A stretch of DNA of 64,000 nt from Papaver somniferum (Eukaryota; Streptophyta; Magnoliopsida; Ranunculales; Papaveraceae), in the NCBI RefSeq assembly GCF_003573695.1, contig NC_039363.1, positions 165,556,747-165,620,746 of the forward strand, given 5' to 3'. Below, in pieces: positions 23,398-34,855 of the stretch (position 1 is its first letter; each line of letters opens with the position of its first letter). The translations under genes and the position numbers were made by a program. The notes beneath the pieces were generated by a model, which was given only the letters and a program-made list of their open reading frames with translations, searched no databases and had not been told where the DNA came from.

Positions 23398-25396
23398 GTT
23401 TCAGACCTGATTGATATGCATGGAAATTGGGATGTAGATCTTATTGATTCGGTGTTTCCAAGTAATGTTGCGTCTAGAATTAAATCAATTCATATAAGTG
23501 ATAATAATTGGGATAAACACGGGTGGATGGAAAATAGAAATGATGAATTTACGACTAGGTCTATATATCGTATTTTATCTAATGAGCATCGTAACCATTC
23601 AGATAAATTATGGAATCAAATTTGGAAGATGAAATGCGTACCCAGTGTAACTCTGTTTACACGGAAATTGGCAGCGGATGTTCTATCTTGAGAGTAAAAA
23701 TGAATTCAGTTTTAAAGCATAATAGACTCTCATTGTCTTTTATGTAATGCAAATGTGTTGTTAGGATCTCCACGTAAATGGGCCCGACCACATAGCACCG
23801 ATATTGTCTCCACTTGACCACCTGTTACAGCAGGTGTGTGTTTTAATCTAAAAGGCCTCGGTGCTATATAAGGAGATGCCCAAGCTTATTAGGCCACATG
23901 TACTTCCTCTTATTCCATGTGGGACTATCCTATCTACACATATGTGGTTTACATCGTGTTACATACTCCAACAATCTCCACCTTGGCGAGATTAAACCAC
24001 CTCACCAATCCAATCATACTCCACCATATGATCACCGTCCGTTTATGTTACCCATCGAACATGATTATTGTCAGTACACGCCCTGGAACCTTACTCCACC
24101 TTAAGTTAATGGGAAGGCTAGCACTAACTCCACCTTGAGCATAACCTTGTCCACCATAGAATCCTGCTCCACCTGAATTAATGGGGTGTGGCACTAACTC
24201 CACCTTGAGCGCCAACTCTACCTTGGGCCTTGCCTGCTCCACCTGCGCCGTACCGGGTGACATCCACAACCACTTCTCCGTTCGGACAGTAGCCCAACCA
24301 TACACTCTGATACTAGTTGTTAGGATCTTCACGGACCGCCGGACCCTACTTACTTCTATGTTGAAGTTAATCCAACATTGAAGTAAGAGGAAGTACATGT
24401 GGTGCCTAATAAGCTTGGGCATCTCCTTACATAGCACCGAGGTCTTTTAGATTAAAACCCCACACCTGCTGTAACAGGTGGTCAAGTGGGGACAATATCG
24501 GTGCTATGTGGTCGGACCCATAAATAGGGTCCGACGGTCCGTGAAGATCCTAGCTACACATATGTGGCTTACATCGCGTTACATATTCCAACAAAATGTT
24601 CCTGAAGCTTCAACACATTTGTTTGTCCATTGCTCTTTTACTACAACAGTTTGGTTTGGATTAGGTATTCAGAAGCCAAGTTATGATTCAGATTTCTTAT
24701 CATGGACAAGAAGTTGGTTTACTTCTGAACTGTGGGAGTGGAAAGAAATTTTTGCGGTCATATGCCGGAAAATATGGAACCATAGAAATGACGTAAATTT
24801 TAATAGGGATAGTCAAATCCTATAGAATGCATAAGGGAGATTAGAATGTTTTTGAATGACTGGAAAAAGAGTTCAGTGGAAACAATTTTTAAACCAAGAA
24901 AAGGGACAAAAAAAATAGAGTAAGAAATGTGAGTGAATCTAATAATGAAAAGCATGAAATCTTTATTGTTGACGCTTGATGAAATGGATGGTTCGTTTGG
25001 CATTGGAATCATATACTGGCGACATAATATTATCGCTGACATTCTGTTTTTTGCAGGGTATGCGACAGGACCAATTGCAGCAGAAAGATTAGCGATCTAC
25101 AGAACTGTGCGATGGGCAAGGGAGTTAGGCGTGGCTAATATCAAAATTACAACAGATTGTAAAGATGTGGTGAACTTTTTGAGCAACAAAACATCCTCCT
25201 GTGATTGGAGAGCTCAAACTATTTTGAAGGATGTGTTATTTTGTATGGGTAATAGTATGTTTGAATGGTTATGTAAATAGAAGTTATAACGAGGATGCGG
25301 ACAAAGTAGTAAAATGGAGTCGTGTAAAAAAGAAATGTTTTGTATTTAATGACTCTAGTAGTATAAGCTTGAAAGCTAGAATCCTAGATGGTATTG
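23398..25396 (+). pseudogene. LINE remnant: zinc-binding and RNase H region
   Basis: Fragments in shifting frames read like the C-terminal part of LINE ORF2: MHGNWDVDLIDSVFPSNVAS, DKLWNQIWKMKCVPSVTLF and CLLCNANV, then after an inserted TRIM PEASTHLFVHCSFTTTVWF. The RNase H-like segment follows at 24933-25330 (ERLAIYRTVRWARELGV, ITTDCKDVVNFLSN) with a frameshift near 25270. Stops and frameshifts are numerous. The TRIM (23757-24597) splits the codons for NANV-PEAS cleanly, and a Tourist-like element ends the visible part at 25397. A different lineage from the LINE at 10.7-16.3 kb. Confidence 0.75.
23757..24597 (-). mobile_element. TRIM-like miniature LTR retrotransposon with an internal inversion
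   Basis: Ends are TGTTAGGATC and ...CCAACA. The left LTR is about 23758-23973. The segment just inside it, read on minus, is ccaaggtggagattgttgg, a Copia-type polypurine tract; just left of the second LTR (about 24302-24317) is ctctgatactag, the complement of a Met-tRNA primer site (tggtatcagag). So the element runs on minus. The right LTR (about 24318-24597) begins and ends like the left, but its middle (about 24383-24550) is inverted, which makes a large inverted repeat with the left LTR (agcaccgatattgtc... against ...gacaatatcggtgct). There is no coding capacity. The bases AAATGT flank both sides. Confidence 0.75.
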
Positions 25397-26556
25397 TAAG
25401 AGCAACCACAGTCACGACCAAATTTGGGTACTAAACCCAAATTTGGTCCCAGAAAGTATCGCAGTGGTGAGGAGTAAACCCAAATTTAGTCGCCAAATTT
25501 AGGGTTTGAGACCAAATGTGGTCGTCGGCCCAGACTAAAAAAGATATAGTGGGACGGAAGTATTAGGAGCGTATGATACCAGGCGTAAGTTTAATCACCG
25601 TATACAATCAGGCGAGCATATAATCACCGTATGAGTCAGGCGCATGTATAAACTCCGCCCCCTTCAAACGCGTCAGACGATGTTAATACTTACGCCTGAA
25701 ATGGGACGGATGTATAAAGGGCGTATGAATGAGGCGCAGTTATAAAAAACGTCTGGGTTGGGCGCATGTATTGTGAGCGTCTGTGTCTAGGCGTATCTTT
25801 AATGTACGTCTGGGTGAGGCGTAACTTTAATGTACGTCTGGGCGAGGCGTATCTTTAATGTACGTTTGTTAGCAGGCGTAATGTAGGGGAGCTGACCTTT
25901 GGGATTCTCCAAAAGATGATGAAATGCAGACTAAAGAGGATTGCAATCTGAAGCAGTTGAAGTTAGGTCACAGTGGTGCATCATTAGGAGGAATACATGG
26001 TCCCCTACCCTTCATCGTTCGTTGCTTTCTAAAACGAGAAACATATAATCATCTCTCTTTTTTACTTAATTAAACCTATAGAGGCATATCTCCGTACAAT
26101 CCCAAAGGTCAGCTCCCCAAATTTGGGCACGCCCCATTCAGACGCTCCTTCTATAAACGCCCCAATCAAACGCATCTTGTATAAACGTCTCACCCAGACG
26201 CATAAGCCATTAACGCCCGAAACATACGCACTTTATATCTCCGTATGAATGGGACGCACTTTTAATCCCCGTCCCTGTAGACGCACTTTCCATCCCCGTC
26301 CCATATCCGGCGTTAATTATACATACGCCTCAATCAAACGTGCATTATACCTACGTTTCACTCAAACGCATAATATAAAGCCGCCTAATCAACAAACGTG
26401 AATATAATTTCCGTCTGACATCGGGCGTGTGTATAAGTTACGCTTCACCAAATTTGGTGTTCTACCACTGCGCTTGAACACCCAGAATACCAAATTTTTT
26501 TGGTTTTTAGTCTTACTTTTGGTATTTGGTCCGTCTCATGGCTGTGGTTGCTCTAA
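25397..26556. mobile_element. Tourist-like fold-back element (PIF/Harbinger type), 1.15 kb
   Basis: TAA (25397-25399) then GAGCAACCACAG; at the right CTGTGGTTGCTC then TAA (26554-26556). The terminal repeats are perfect over 12 bases and followed by ACCAAATTTGGG-type sequence. Both arms are filled with short repeats of a roughly 27-base unit built on ACGTCTGGGTGAGGCGT, dense at 25740-25880, with reverse counterparts at 26130-26440. A second inverted pair, ggggagctgacctttggga (25887) and its complement (26100-26118), frames a core of about 190 bases. No transposase. Confidence 0.85.
25891..26073 (+). CDS. possible captured exon in the core of the fold-back element
   Basis: Sixty codons are open between the inner inverted repeats, reading ADLWDSPKDDEMQTKEDCNL and LKLGHSGASLGGIHGPLPF before a TAA. 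The composition is protein-like and unlike the repetitive arms. I do not recognise it. It could be a trapped piece of a host gene, or chance. Confidence 0.25.
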   Translation, partial: ADLWDSPKDDEMQTKEDCNLKQLKLGHSGASLGGIHGPLPFIVRCFLKRETYNHLSFLLN

Positions 26557-27665
26557 AGGGGCATAACATTTTGTTGTACAATAGTTAGTGTTTAATAAAA
26601 CCTTTTGTTTGTTTACAAAAAATTGTAGCCATGAGATATCCCAAGGTACACCCAAAGTGATTATAAGTATAATTTCCCAAGAATTTTCTGCGGTTGAAAG
26701 TCGTATCAAACTCAAATTCTTTATATTAGGTCGACTTAGTTCCCAATTATATTCCTATGAAATAATCTTACATCAATTTTTTTCGATTCTTCTAGCAATT
26801 TTGGTTTTTTTCTAATCTTTCTTTTCTCCCTAATCTAATCTTCCCTTAAATTTATTCGTCCTTTGTTTTAAATTAGTTACTCTTGATCCCTGTTTTTCAT
26901 TCTTAGTTTCTTTTCTCGGTTTTAAATCTAGTCGATCCTTTTTTCGATTATTTTTAGTTCGGTGTTTAATCCTAATTCTTTCCTTAATTTCCTTCTCTTT
27001 TTATTTTACTAGCTCTGCTTTCGTGCCTTTCATTTTAAATTTTTCATACTTTCAATTTTTCTCTTGAACTTTTAGTATTCGTATCGTGATAAGAATTAGC
27101 ATTTCAATTATAATCATCTGTTGTTTTTTTCTATCTGATTTTCAGGGAAAGATTGGTTGGAGCTAATGCTCGGTTGAGGGCCTTGTCAGGTCAGTTTCTC
27201 AATCCTGAGAGAAGGGGAAAAAGCTACAGTACTCCTGGTCAGCAATTTCTCATGACGACGTGTTTTTCCCAACTGCAAGTAAGGATCTAGATATTTTATT
27301 AGAAGACAATCACTTGAGACATACTCTACGCAAGATGAAAAGAATTCAATCATTACAGTCAATTTATGTTCTAAAAGAAAGATTGCGTATGAAGTTTTGG
27401 ATGATTATGTCATACACTGTTCTCCTGTCAGAAACTTCATCTCTTGCAACTTCGGTAGTATCAATTTCACTCTACAAGTGGCAACAGTTTTCAGAAGATC
27501 TAAAGCACTATTTACATGCAATGATTGAGTTTATAAAAACCCTTATGATCTTCAGTAACATCACAACACTTTCAAAACAAAAAAAACACAAAGTTCTTCT
27601 CAAAAACTCTTACACTGAAAATCGATCAAATCTTTCTTCTTTGGTATTTTCAAATACTTCAAGCA
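26557..27665. other. AT-rich stretch, no gene assigned
   Basis: Pyrimidine-rich sequence (26760-27140) ending in a splice-acceptor-like ttttcag at 27141-27147. It is followed by about 90 bases that could be coding (RALSGQFLNPERRGKSYSTP, 27150-27280). A long open frame at 27260-27673 has no recognisable motif. I cannot assign these to a gene family. Confidence 0.3.
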
Positions 27666-27900
27666 ATGTATGATGTTCCCACTGAAAACTACATAGATCA
27701 TTTCACTAGCTTTCTAGAAGATCAAGATAGTCCTCTATCTGATTCTTTTAGATATTATGTTGAATATCTTCGTATTGCTGTTGTTTTAATTGTTCAAAGG
27801 AAATTTCCTAGAGTGGTTGTTAAGTTGTTCAAAGAAATAAAAAAGAAAGAGGATCCAAGAGGTTTGAAGGTAGGGGAGATGGATTATGCTAAAATGAGAA
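27666..27900 (+). CDS. hypothetical fragment, unrecognised
   Basis: Starts MYDVPTENYIDHFTSFLEDQ and continues DSFRYYVEYLRIAVVLIV and VVVKLFKEIKKKEDPRG. It looks protein-like, helical and basic at the end, but I know no family. The open frame continues to 28001 only because it runs into antisense RPB5-derived sequence. It may be the surviving exon of a gene cut by the RPB5 segment duplication. Confidence 0.3.
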
Positions 27901-28510
27901 TTAATGAGCTTCAAACTTGTTCATCATTATCGTTTCGCTTTTGTTTTTTTGATATCGTTTCGCTTTTGGGGATAACCTATTGTGGTTATCCCCAAATTTA
28001 AATAGAAACTGAGATGTTGTCTCTAACCAGATAACCTCTGTCGTTAAGCATCTGCATGATTATGTGCCTAATTTTGTATAGCCTCGTCACATCTTCGTTA
28101 GTAGCCATTTTTTCCTTCCTATATAATCACAAATTAAACAAAAACATATATATATATATATATATTATTTCAATCTCAATCGAAGAGTTCAAAAGGTTGA
28201 GAAAAATCCTAGAAATCTAATACAATCACTGATCTTAAAAATGGATAATCACTTGGAGGATCTAAATCCAAATCCGAGAAAGAATATATAGTTTGATCCT
28301 TCTTTACCTTTCTTTGGGGTTTTCTTACAGGCTGAATATTGGAGATTTGAGAGTTGAAGAGGGACTGAGGGGTTTAAGTAAGATAATTAAGATTATAAAT
28401 TGTAGGGATATTTAGACTAAAAACAGACAAAAGTCTAGACTAAAAATATACCAAAGTCAACTTGAATGAGTGAATTCATATTGGAAGCTCTTGTATCTCG
28501 GCTAAGGCCT
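27885..28510 (-). pseudogene. broken duplicate of the RPB5 first exon and upstream region
   Basis: Aligns by eye with 22100-22680 of the intact gene: end of intron 1, exon 1 and the 5' upstream block through atctcggctaag. Exon 1 here is shortened (about 25 codons lost) and has an inverted insert: ggggataacc, a 6-base gap, ggttatcccc. An extra copy of gatatcgtttcgctttt is present, and the ATG is still visible as gtagccat at 28103-28110. Exons 2-4 are absent. An (AT)n tract has grown in the copy at about 28147-28166. It cannot encode RPB5 but might carry promoter activity. Confidence 0.85.
28147..28167. repeat. (AT)n microsatellite
   Basis: About ten AT dinucleotides within the duplicated RPB5 5' region; the parent copy at 22350-22375 has only a short AT-rich stretch at this place. 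Confidence 0.9.
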
Positions 28511-28596
28511 ATTCTTATGCACGAGGTTTAAAAACCGATTAGATTTGTGCCCGTGCTACGCACCAGACATTTTTTTCTTCTTTTAATTTTGTGTGA

Positions 28597-28682
28597 TTTT
28601 TGATTTGGTGAGTGCGGGGCTTCACCCCATCCTGTGGCTATGCATTTTTGATTTGGTGTGCACAGGGATTTTCCCCGCTCCG
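28597..28682. repeat. minisatellite (about 48-bp unit) cut by the Gypsy element
   Basis: Units start tttttgatttggtg and carry cggggcttcacccc- or gggattttccccgctccgtgg-type hairpin sequence. Two units stand left of the Gypsy element; the end of the second and the start of a third resume at 34861 after it. Confidence 0.75.
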
Positions 28683-30168
28683 TGGTGTGATTTGTAGATA
28701 GTGGTAAAAGTGGTTCGATTCTCAGACTTGTGAAGGATATTAATTAGACTTAAATTCTAATATTAAAATAGAAAACTCACCAAAAATTATAGCAAACTCA
28801 ATCAAAGTTGATATCAATATTAAAAGAACACTAAGGCTAAGATTCCAATATTTTCCAAATTCAAAGTGATTTAATCCAATATTTATATTCATGCAATTTT
28901 TTCGTTCAATTTGATTCTAAACTATTGCAACAAGTAGATTCTCAAAATAACAAGTGTAAATCCGAAGCATAGAACATCAAAAACCTAGGCCCAAGCATGC
29001 TCTATCAAAAGAAATAACAATTGCTTAACAAGAATCATTCAAACAATTTTCACTCAAGGCAAAACAATCATAAAAATAATTGCGATAAATAAATAAATAA
29101 GAATATACCACTTTTTGTTGGAAAAATAGCTTCCTCTATCGCCTCAGCAATGGGGTTTAGCTCCTCATATTAATCACTTGCTCAAAATACATGTTTGTTG
29201 CTCAAAAGTTGATTAAAAGAGTGAAAGGTGTAAAGCAGCTGATTTGCAACAGCGTAAAAGTGTTACAGATCTCTGGTACAAAGAGGAACAATGATTACTG
29301 TTGTATATAAACATTACTTATCTTCTGCAGTTGAACAACGACACTGTTCTGCGACTGTTCCTCGTACGTTAATGTTCTTCGCGTTCTTGAGTTGTGCAGC
29401 AGCAGCAGAAACAGAGTTTGATAAAACTCTGATTTCTTCTTCTCTGGCTCTCCTCAGGTCCCCAAACTCTCGACACCCCTTCTATATGACCCAAACAATC
29501 TATTTATATCAATAATACCGATTAAATCTCTCCCAAATCTTCCAAAATCTCTTCCCTTCTCTTCACGGCAAAGTTGTGGCAATTTCTTGTTTTAGAATTT
29601 CTACATGTTTCTGAGCTTTCCTTTTTATTCTAAACTCTTCCTTAGATAGATACAAATCTTTGGGAAGGTTCATACCACTTTAATCTCTCTAAAATTCCCT
29701 AAAACAGGTCACACACGTGACTTTCCATATATTTTTGTTGTGATAAAGATCCGTCGATTGAGCCCAGTCTAATCGATTTCAACACCCATATCAGATTCCT
29801 AGACCCCTAAGGATTCTATCCTATGAAAATCAGAGGTTTAACCGACCTCAAACTCCTCCAAATCAAGAACCCTAAATCTTCCAGAAACTGCACCTACTTT
29901 CCCGCCATTTTGAATTTCAAACGGAGAAGATGGCGGTGCGAATAACAACTGTCTTGGGGGTGTCCTGGGGGTGCCCCTTATCCAAACCGGGGGTCCGAAT
30001 ATCAAGTGTTCTCCGGGTGCTTTCCGACAACTTTTCGAGCCAATTTTTTCCAAAAATGTTTATTCGCCAAAAATACCTACAAATAAATAAAACACCATAA
30101 TAAGTACAAAAATGAACCCTAACAATATATAGAATCGAGACAAATCGGACGCAAAAATGTGTCTATCA
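28683..30168 (-). repeat. Gypsy 3' LTR (left on plus)
   Basis: 1486 bases, the partner of 33353-34855. Open frames inside both LTRs (around 29291-29515 and 33959-34282) are LTR sequence, not genes. Confidence 0.92.
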
Positions 30169-30849
30169 AATACCCCCAAACCTATCATTTGATAGTCCTC
30201 GAGCAAAAATAAAATATAAATAAAATCCTAACTCATTGTCGTAGGCATCGTCGATTGCATTTAGCGTATGCAATAAGCCTTTAAACCCCTAGGTGTTTCT
30301 AGTGGCGGAATGTTGTCTCCGGAGGGCTTACCAGAGGTATACCCACAAAACCTTTATATTCCAGACCCTAGCTATCTACACAGAACCTTGGAAGGCACTA
30401 AAGAATCTCCTTGGTTGGCATACTTATTGACTACAGGTGGAAGTACCCTGATGCGAAATTCCAATTGTTGTACACGATTTTGCACTCAAGCATACTAAAA
30501 TTCATATATAAGTGACAGAGCTCTACTTAGATAGTTGCACTATGGACATCAATATCCGGAGTCGAAACTAATCACATGGATAGATCAAGAAGATGGATAT
30601 AGAGAAAAACATAGATGGTTTTGATGTTTACTAGGTGAACGGTGTTTCTCATATCTATCTGAAGGCCTCCGCCAAAATGAAACTATCATCATGGATTGAG
30701 ATACTAGTCTGACTAATATCAACACTGGCATATACAAGGGAACCGGTGATTGATAATCCTAACTCTAGGTCAACACACTGGCATATACAAGGGTTCCAGT
30801 GGTCGACTTTATTGAATTTATTCCAGTTGGTCTGATGGTCTGGTCTCAA

Positions 30850-30880
<31 letters not shown>

Positions 30881-31300
30881 TCTAAATCACTCTAATTCAC
30901 CCTAGCATTGGTAACTTGAATCGTGAGCCCCACCTAATCACTTAGAGAAACATAGCTTAAAAACAAAACAAAATAAAAACAGAAGTGAAAAGGACTCAAC
31001 GAGATATGGTGAAACTATCATGTTATTTCTAACACCTGAGCTCTGTGCTTTTATGAATAGACTCTTTAGATGTTGCCATCTAGTCAGATTGGTTCCTCAA
31101 CTCCTACAACCAAAATGCTTCCATCCACTTAGATTGGTTAGTGCCATCCTTAATAGGGATAAATTTCTAGGCTCTTGACTTTGGCCCTTAGACCACGAAA
31201 GGTTCGGATGGTTTCTCCAACCAGGATTATAGGTTTCTGAATATGGGTCAATATTTTGGCGGTTATAAAATCTAGTGTTATTATAAAGAGCATTGGCTTG

Positions 31301-32389
31301 CTATTCAATATTCAGGCCTTCCCAAAAAGGCTTCACTCTACCACTAGTCCGGCCCACTTCTAAGGCTTCTAACCTTTTTGCTATAGCGGCAATTTTGGCA
31401 TCTGATTCATAGCCTCCTTCTACCCTATTAACGTTTCCTCTACTTAAAAGAATTGTTTTCTGGGGTGCCCTACTATTTTCCCATTGCTGGGTTTTTTCGG
31501 CGATTTCATTAAAATATTTCATCGCCGTATCAACAGTTTGGTTTTCAAATCCACCAGTGCATAGAGACTCAACCATGGTCGTTGTAGAATAATCTAAACC
31601 CTCATAAAGGATCTGAACTAGCCTAACCTTTTCTAAACCATGATGAGGACACTGGGATAATAAATCATTGAACCTTTCCAAATACCTATATAAAGATTCT
31701 CCCTCTTGTTGTGAAAATGTGCATATTTGCGTCCTAATAGACGATGTTTTGTGCCTAGGGAAAAACTTATTGAAAAAGGAAGATGTAAGTTGTTCATATG
31801 TCTCAATTGACTCGGAGTCCAAACTATATAGCTACGACTTGGCCTTATCTTTCAGGGAAAATGGGAATAACCTAAGTTTCAAAGCATCATCATCTAAGCC
31901 TCTAATTCTTAGAGTACTACAAATTTCCTCAAAATCCCTAACATGGTAATAAGGGTTTTCATTTTCTTTCCCTAAAAAGATTGGGAGCAATTGTAAGGTC
32001 CCAGGTTTCAGTTCATAGGGTGCCTCCATTTCAGCTAACTTAATACACGAAGGACGAGTAGTCCTAGTTGGATTCAACAAAGCTTTCAAAGTTGCCATTT
32101 CTGGCGCTATCGGAGCAACAGAGATTCTCTCCTCAGTCAAAGGACGTTCAAAAAAATACTCTTCAAAAGTTGGACTTTATAGATTAAGGTAATCGAGACA
32201 CTTCGAACTACTAGATTTCTCTTTAACAAATCTACCTAGTGCGTCTCTTTTACGTTCAGGAATACAATAGAATTTTCTAAATTGGAAGGGTAAGCAAACA
32301 CTGATCAAGGCCGACTCAACCAAATCAAACCTATTGATTTCTAGAAAACAAAAATCATGATGGCTCCACTTAGATTGTTTATAGACCAT
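31301..32389 (-). pseudogene. Gypsy gag with two in-frame stop codons
   Basis: One minus-strand frame from the ATG at 32389 to 31301, interrupted by TAA at about 32177-32179 (after CLDYLNL) and TAG at 31829-31831, where a Trp codon is expected (DKAKS-stop-LYSLDSES). The retrotransposon gag core is clear: FLGKENENPYYHVRDFEEIC, LRLFPFSLKDKAKS, FFNKFFPRHKTSSIRTQICT, GESLYRYLERFNDLLSQCPH, LVQILYEGL. Gag would form the particle that packages element RNA. The C-terminus ends without a zinc knuckle. Both stops are single-base changes. Confidence 0.85.
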
Positions 32390-33330
32390 TTTCTAATCCT
32401 TCGAATGGGAATTCGTTACAATTTAAGCAAACCCCTCTGGAATCAATCTGAGTTAACGTAAGTTGAATAGAGGCGAGGGAAGCTCGGTGGAGCTTTGATA
32501 CCCAAGGCCTCACCGGTATTACAAGGTGGCGCAGTCACGCATTCGACTTACAGAAACCGTCAAGAACTTCGAACTATGCTTAAAATAGTAACCAATATTT
32601 TTTGAATGACTTTCCTGTTAAGCTCGTTTTCCTATCGGTCTCATTCTAGTCAAAATTTTAGGCTTAGGTTCGCGTAGGTTACGTGTTCCTAAAGTGGGCA
32701 AGAAGAAAACGATGATGAAATCCGAACCCTTATCTTGTATGGCCAGGCCTTGCCCTTTACTAGAAAAATAAATGTCTGTATTCAGTCCTCAACATATATG
32801 TATACGAAAGAGTCCAGTAACTCGCTTTCAGGGGATTCGCGAGTGTTTAGAATCTTACCTCCCGTTCCAGACGGGGGATGAATCAGTTGTAGTCGACTCG
32901 GGCCACTGACTCCGATGTCTAGTGTACGAACCCAAGGTGCAGAGACAATATCGTAATTATCCTCCTTCTTTGCAAACAGTTTATATTTAAAGTACCCTTC
33001 CGTAGGGTAGTAAAAAAATTTATATCCCAAAGTCCAAAAGTCCAAAAAAAGTAAAGAAAAATTACAAAAATAATAAACCCTAATACAGTTTTTTTTTTTT
33101 CTAAAAGAAAATAAACAAACCCTAAACTAAAATTGTCTAAAATAAAATTGTCTTCTTTTCTGTTCTTTTTTCTTTAATCTTTAGCTCCAAGTCTTTATGA
33201 AATCACCAAACTCTTTGGCTCAATTTTCTTTATGATCCAGAACCTGTAGACACAAGATAAATACCCAAAAACATTAAAAAGGACAAAAAAAAAATAAAAA
33301 ATAAAAAAATCTAAAACCCTAAAAACAAGT

Positions 33331-33350
33331 CCGCGTCGGCGGCGCCAAAA
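33331..33350 (-). promoter_or_regulatory. primer binding site of the Gypsy element
   Basis: Read on minus, ttttggcgccgccgacgcgg starts two bases inside the 5' LTR. TGGCGCC is the usual Gypsy PBS core, complementary to a tRNA 3' end. Confidence 0.8.
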
Positions 33351-33352
33351 AT

Positions 33353-34855
33353 TGGTGTGATTTGTAGATAGTGGTAAAAGTGGTTCGATTCTCAGACTTG
33401 TGAAGGATATTAATTAGACTTAAATTCTAATATTAAAATAGAAAACTCATTAAAAATTATAGCAAACTCAATCAAAGTTGATATCAATATTAAAAGAACA
33501 CTAAGGCTAAGATTCCACTATTTTCCAAATTCAAAGTGATTTAATCCAATATTTATATTCATGCAATTTTTTCGTTCAATTTGATTCTAAACTATTGCAA
33601 AAAGTAGATTCTCAAAATAACAAGTGTAAATCCGAAGCATAGAACATCAAAACCTAGGTCCAAGCATGCTCTATCAAAAGAAATAACAATTGCTTAACAA
33701 GAATCATTCAAACAATTTTCACTCAAGGCAAAACAATCATAAAAATAATTGCGATAAATAAATAAATAAGAATATACCACTTTTTGTTGGAAAAATAGCT
33801 TCTCTATCGCCTCAGCAATGGGGTTTAGCTCCTCATATTAATCACTTGCTCAAAATACATGTTTGTTGCTCAAAAGTTGATTAAAAGAGTGAAAGGTGTA
33901 AAACAGCTGATTTGCAACAGCGTAAAAGTGTTACAGATCTCTGGTACAAAGAGGAACAATGATTACTGTTGTATATAAACGTTACTTATCTTCTTTTGTT
34001 GAACGACGACACTGTTCGACAACTGTTCCTCGTGCATCAATGTTCTCCGCGTTCTTGAGTTGTGCAGCAGCAGCAGAAACAGAGTTTGATAAAACTCTGA
34101 TTTCTTCTTCTCTGGCTCTCCTCAGGTCACCAAACTCTCGACACCCCTTCTATATGACCCAAACAATCTATTTATATGAAAAATACCGATTAAATCTCTC
34201 CCAAATCTTCCAAAATCTCTTCCCTTCTCTTCACCGCAAAGTTGCGGCAATTTCTTGTTTTAGAATTTCTACACGTTTCTGAGCTTTCCTTTTTATTCTA
34301 AACTCTTCCTTAGATAGATACAAATCTTTGGGAAGGTTCATACCACTTTAATCTCTCTAAAATTCCCTAAAACAGGTTACACACGTGACTTTTCATATAT
34401 TTCTGTTGTGATAAAAATCCGTCGATTGAGCCCAGTCTAATCGATTTCAACACCCATATCATCCTAGACCCATAAGGAGTCTATCCTATGAAAATCAGAG
34501 GTTTAATCGACCTCAAACTCCTCCAAATCAAGAACCCTAAATCTGCCAGAAACTGCACCTACTTTCCCGCCATTTTGAATTTCAAACGGAGAAGATGGTG
34601 GTCGCCCCCTATCCAGAGTGGGGGTGTGAATAAGAGCTGCCTTGGGGGTGTCCTGGGGGTGCCCCTTATCCAACCCGGGGGTCCAAATAGCAAGTGTCCT
34701 CCGGGTGCTTTCCGACAACTTTTCGAGTCAATTTTTTTCAAAAATGTTTATTGGCAAAAATACCTAAAAATAAATAAAACACCATAATAAGTACAAAAAT
34801 GAACCCTAACAATATATAGAATCGAGACAAATCGGACGCAAAAATGTGTCTATCA
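33353..34855 (-). repeat. Gypsy 5' LTR (right on plus)
   Basis: 1503 bases. It differs from the other LTR by a short segment near 34600-34635 (cgccccctatccagagtggggg) and scattered substitutions. Confidence 0.92.

Noticed and set aside
29291..29515. Open frame in the Gypsy LTR, repeated in the other LTR at 33959-34282
   Set aside because: Lies wholly in LTR DNA, lengths differ between the two LTRs, no domain.
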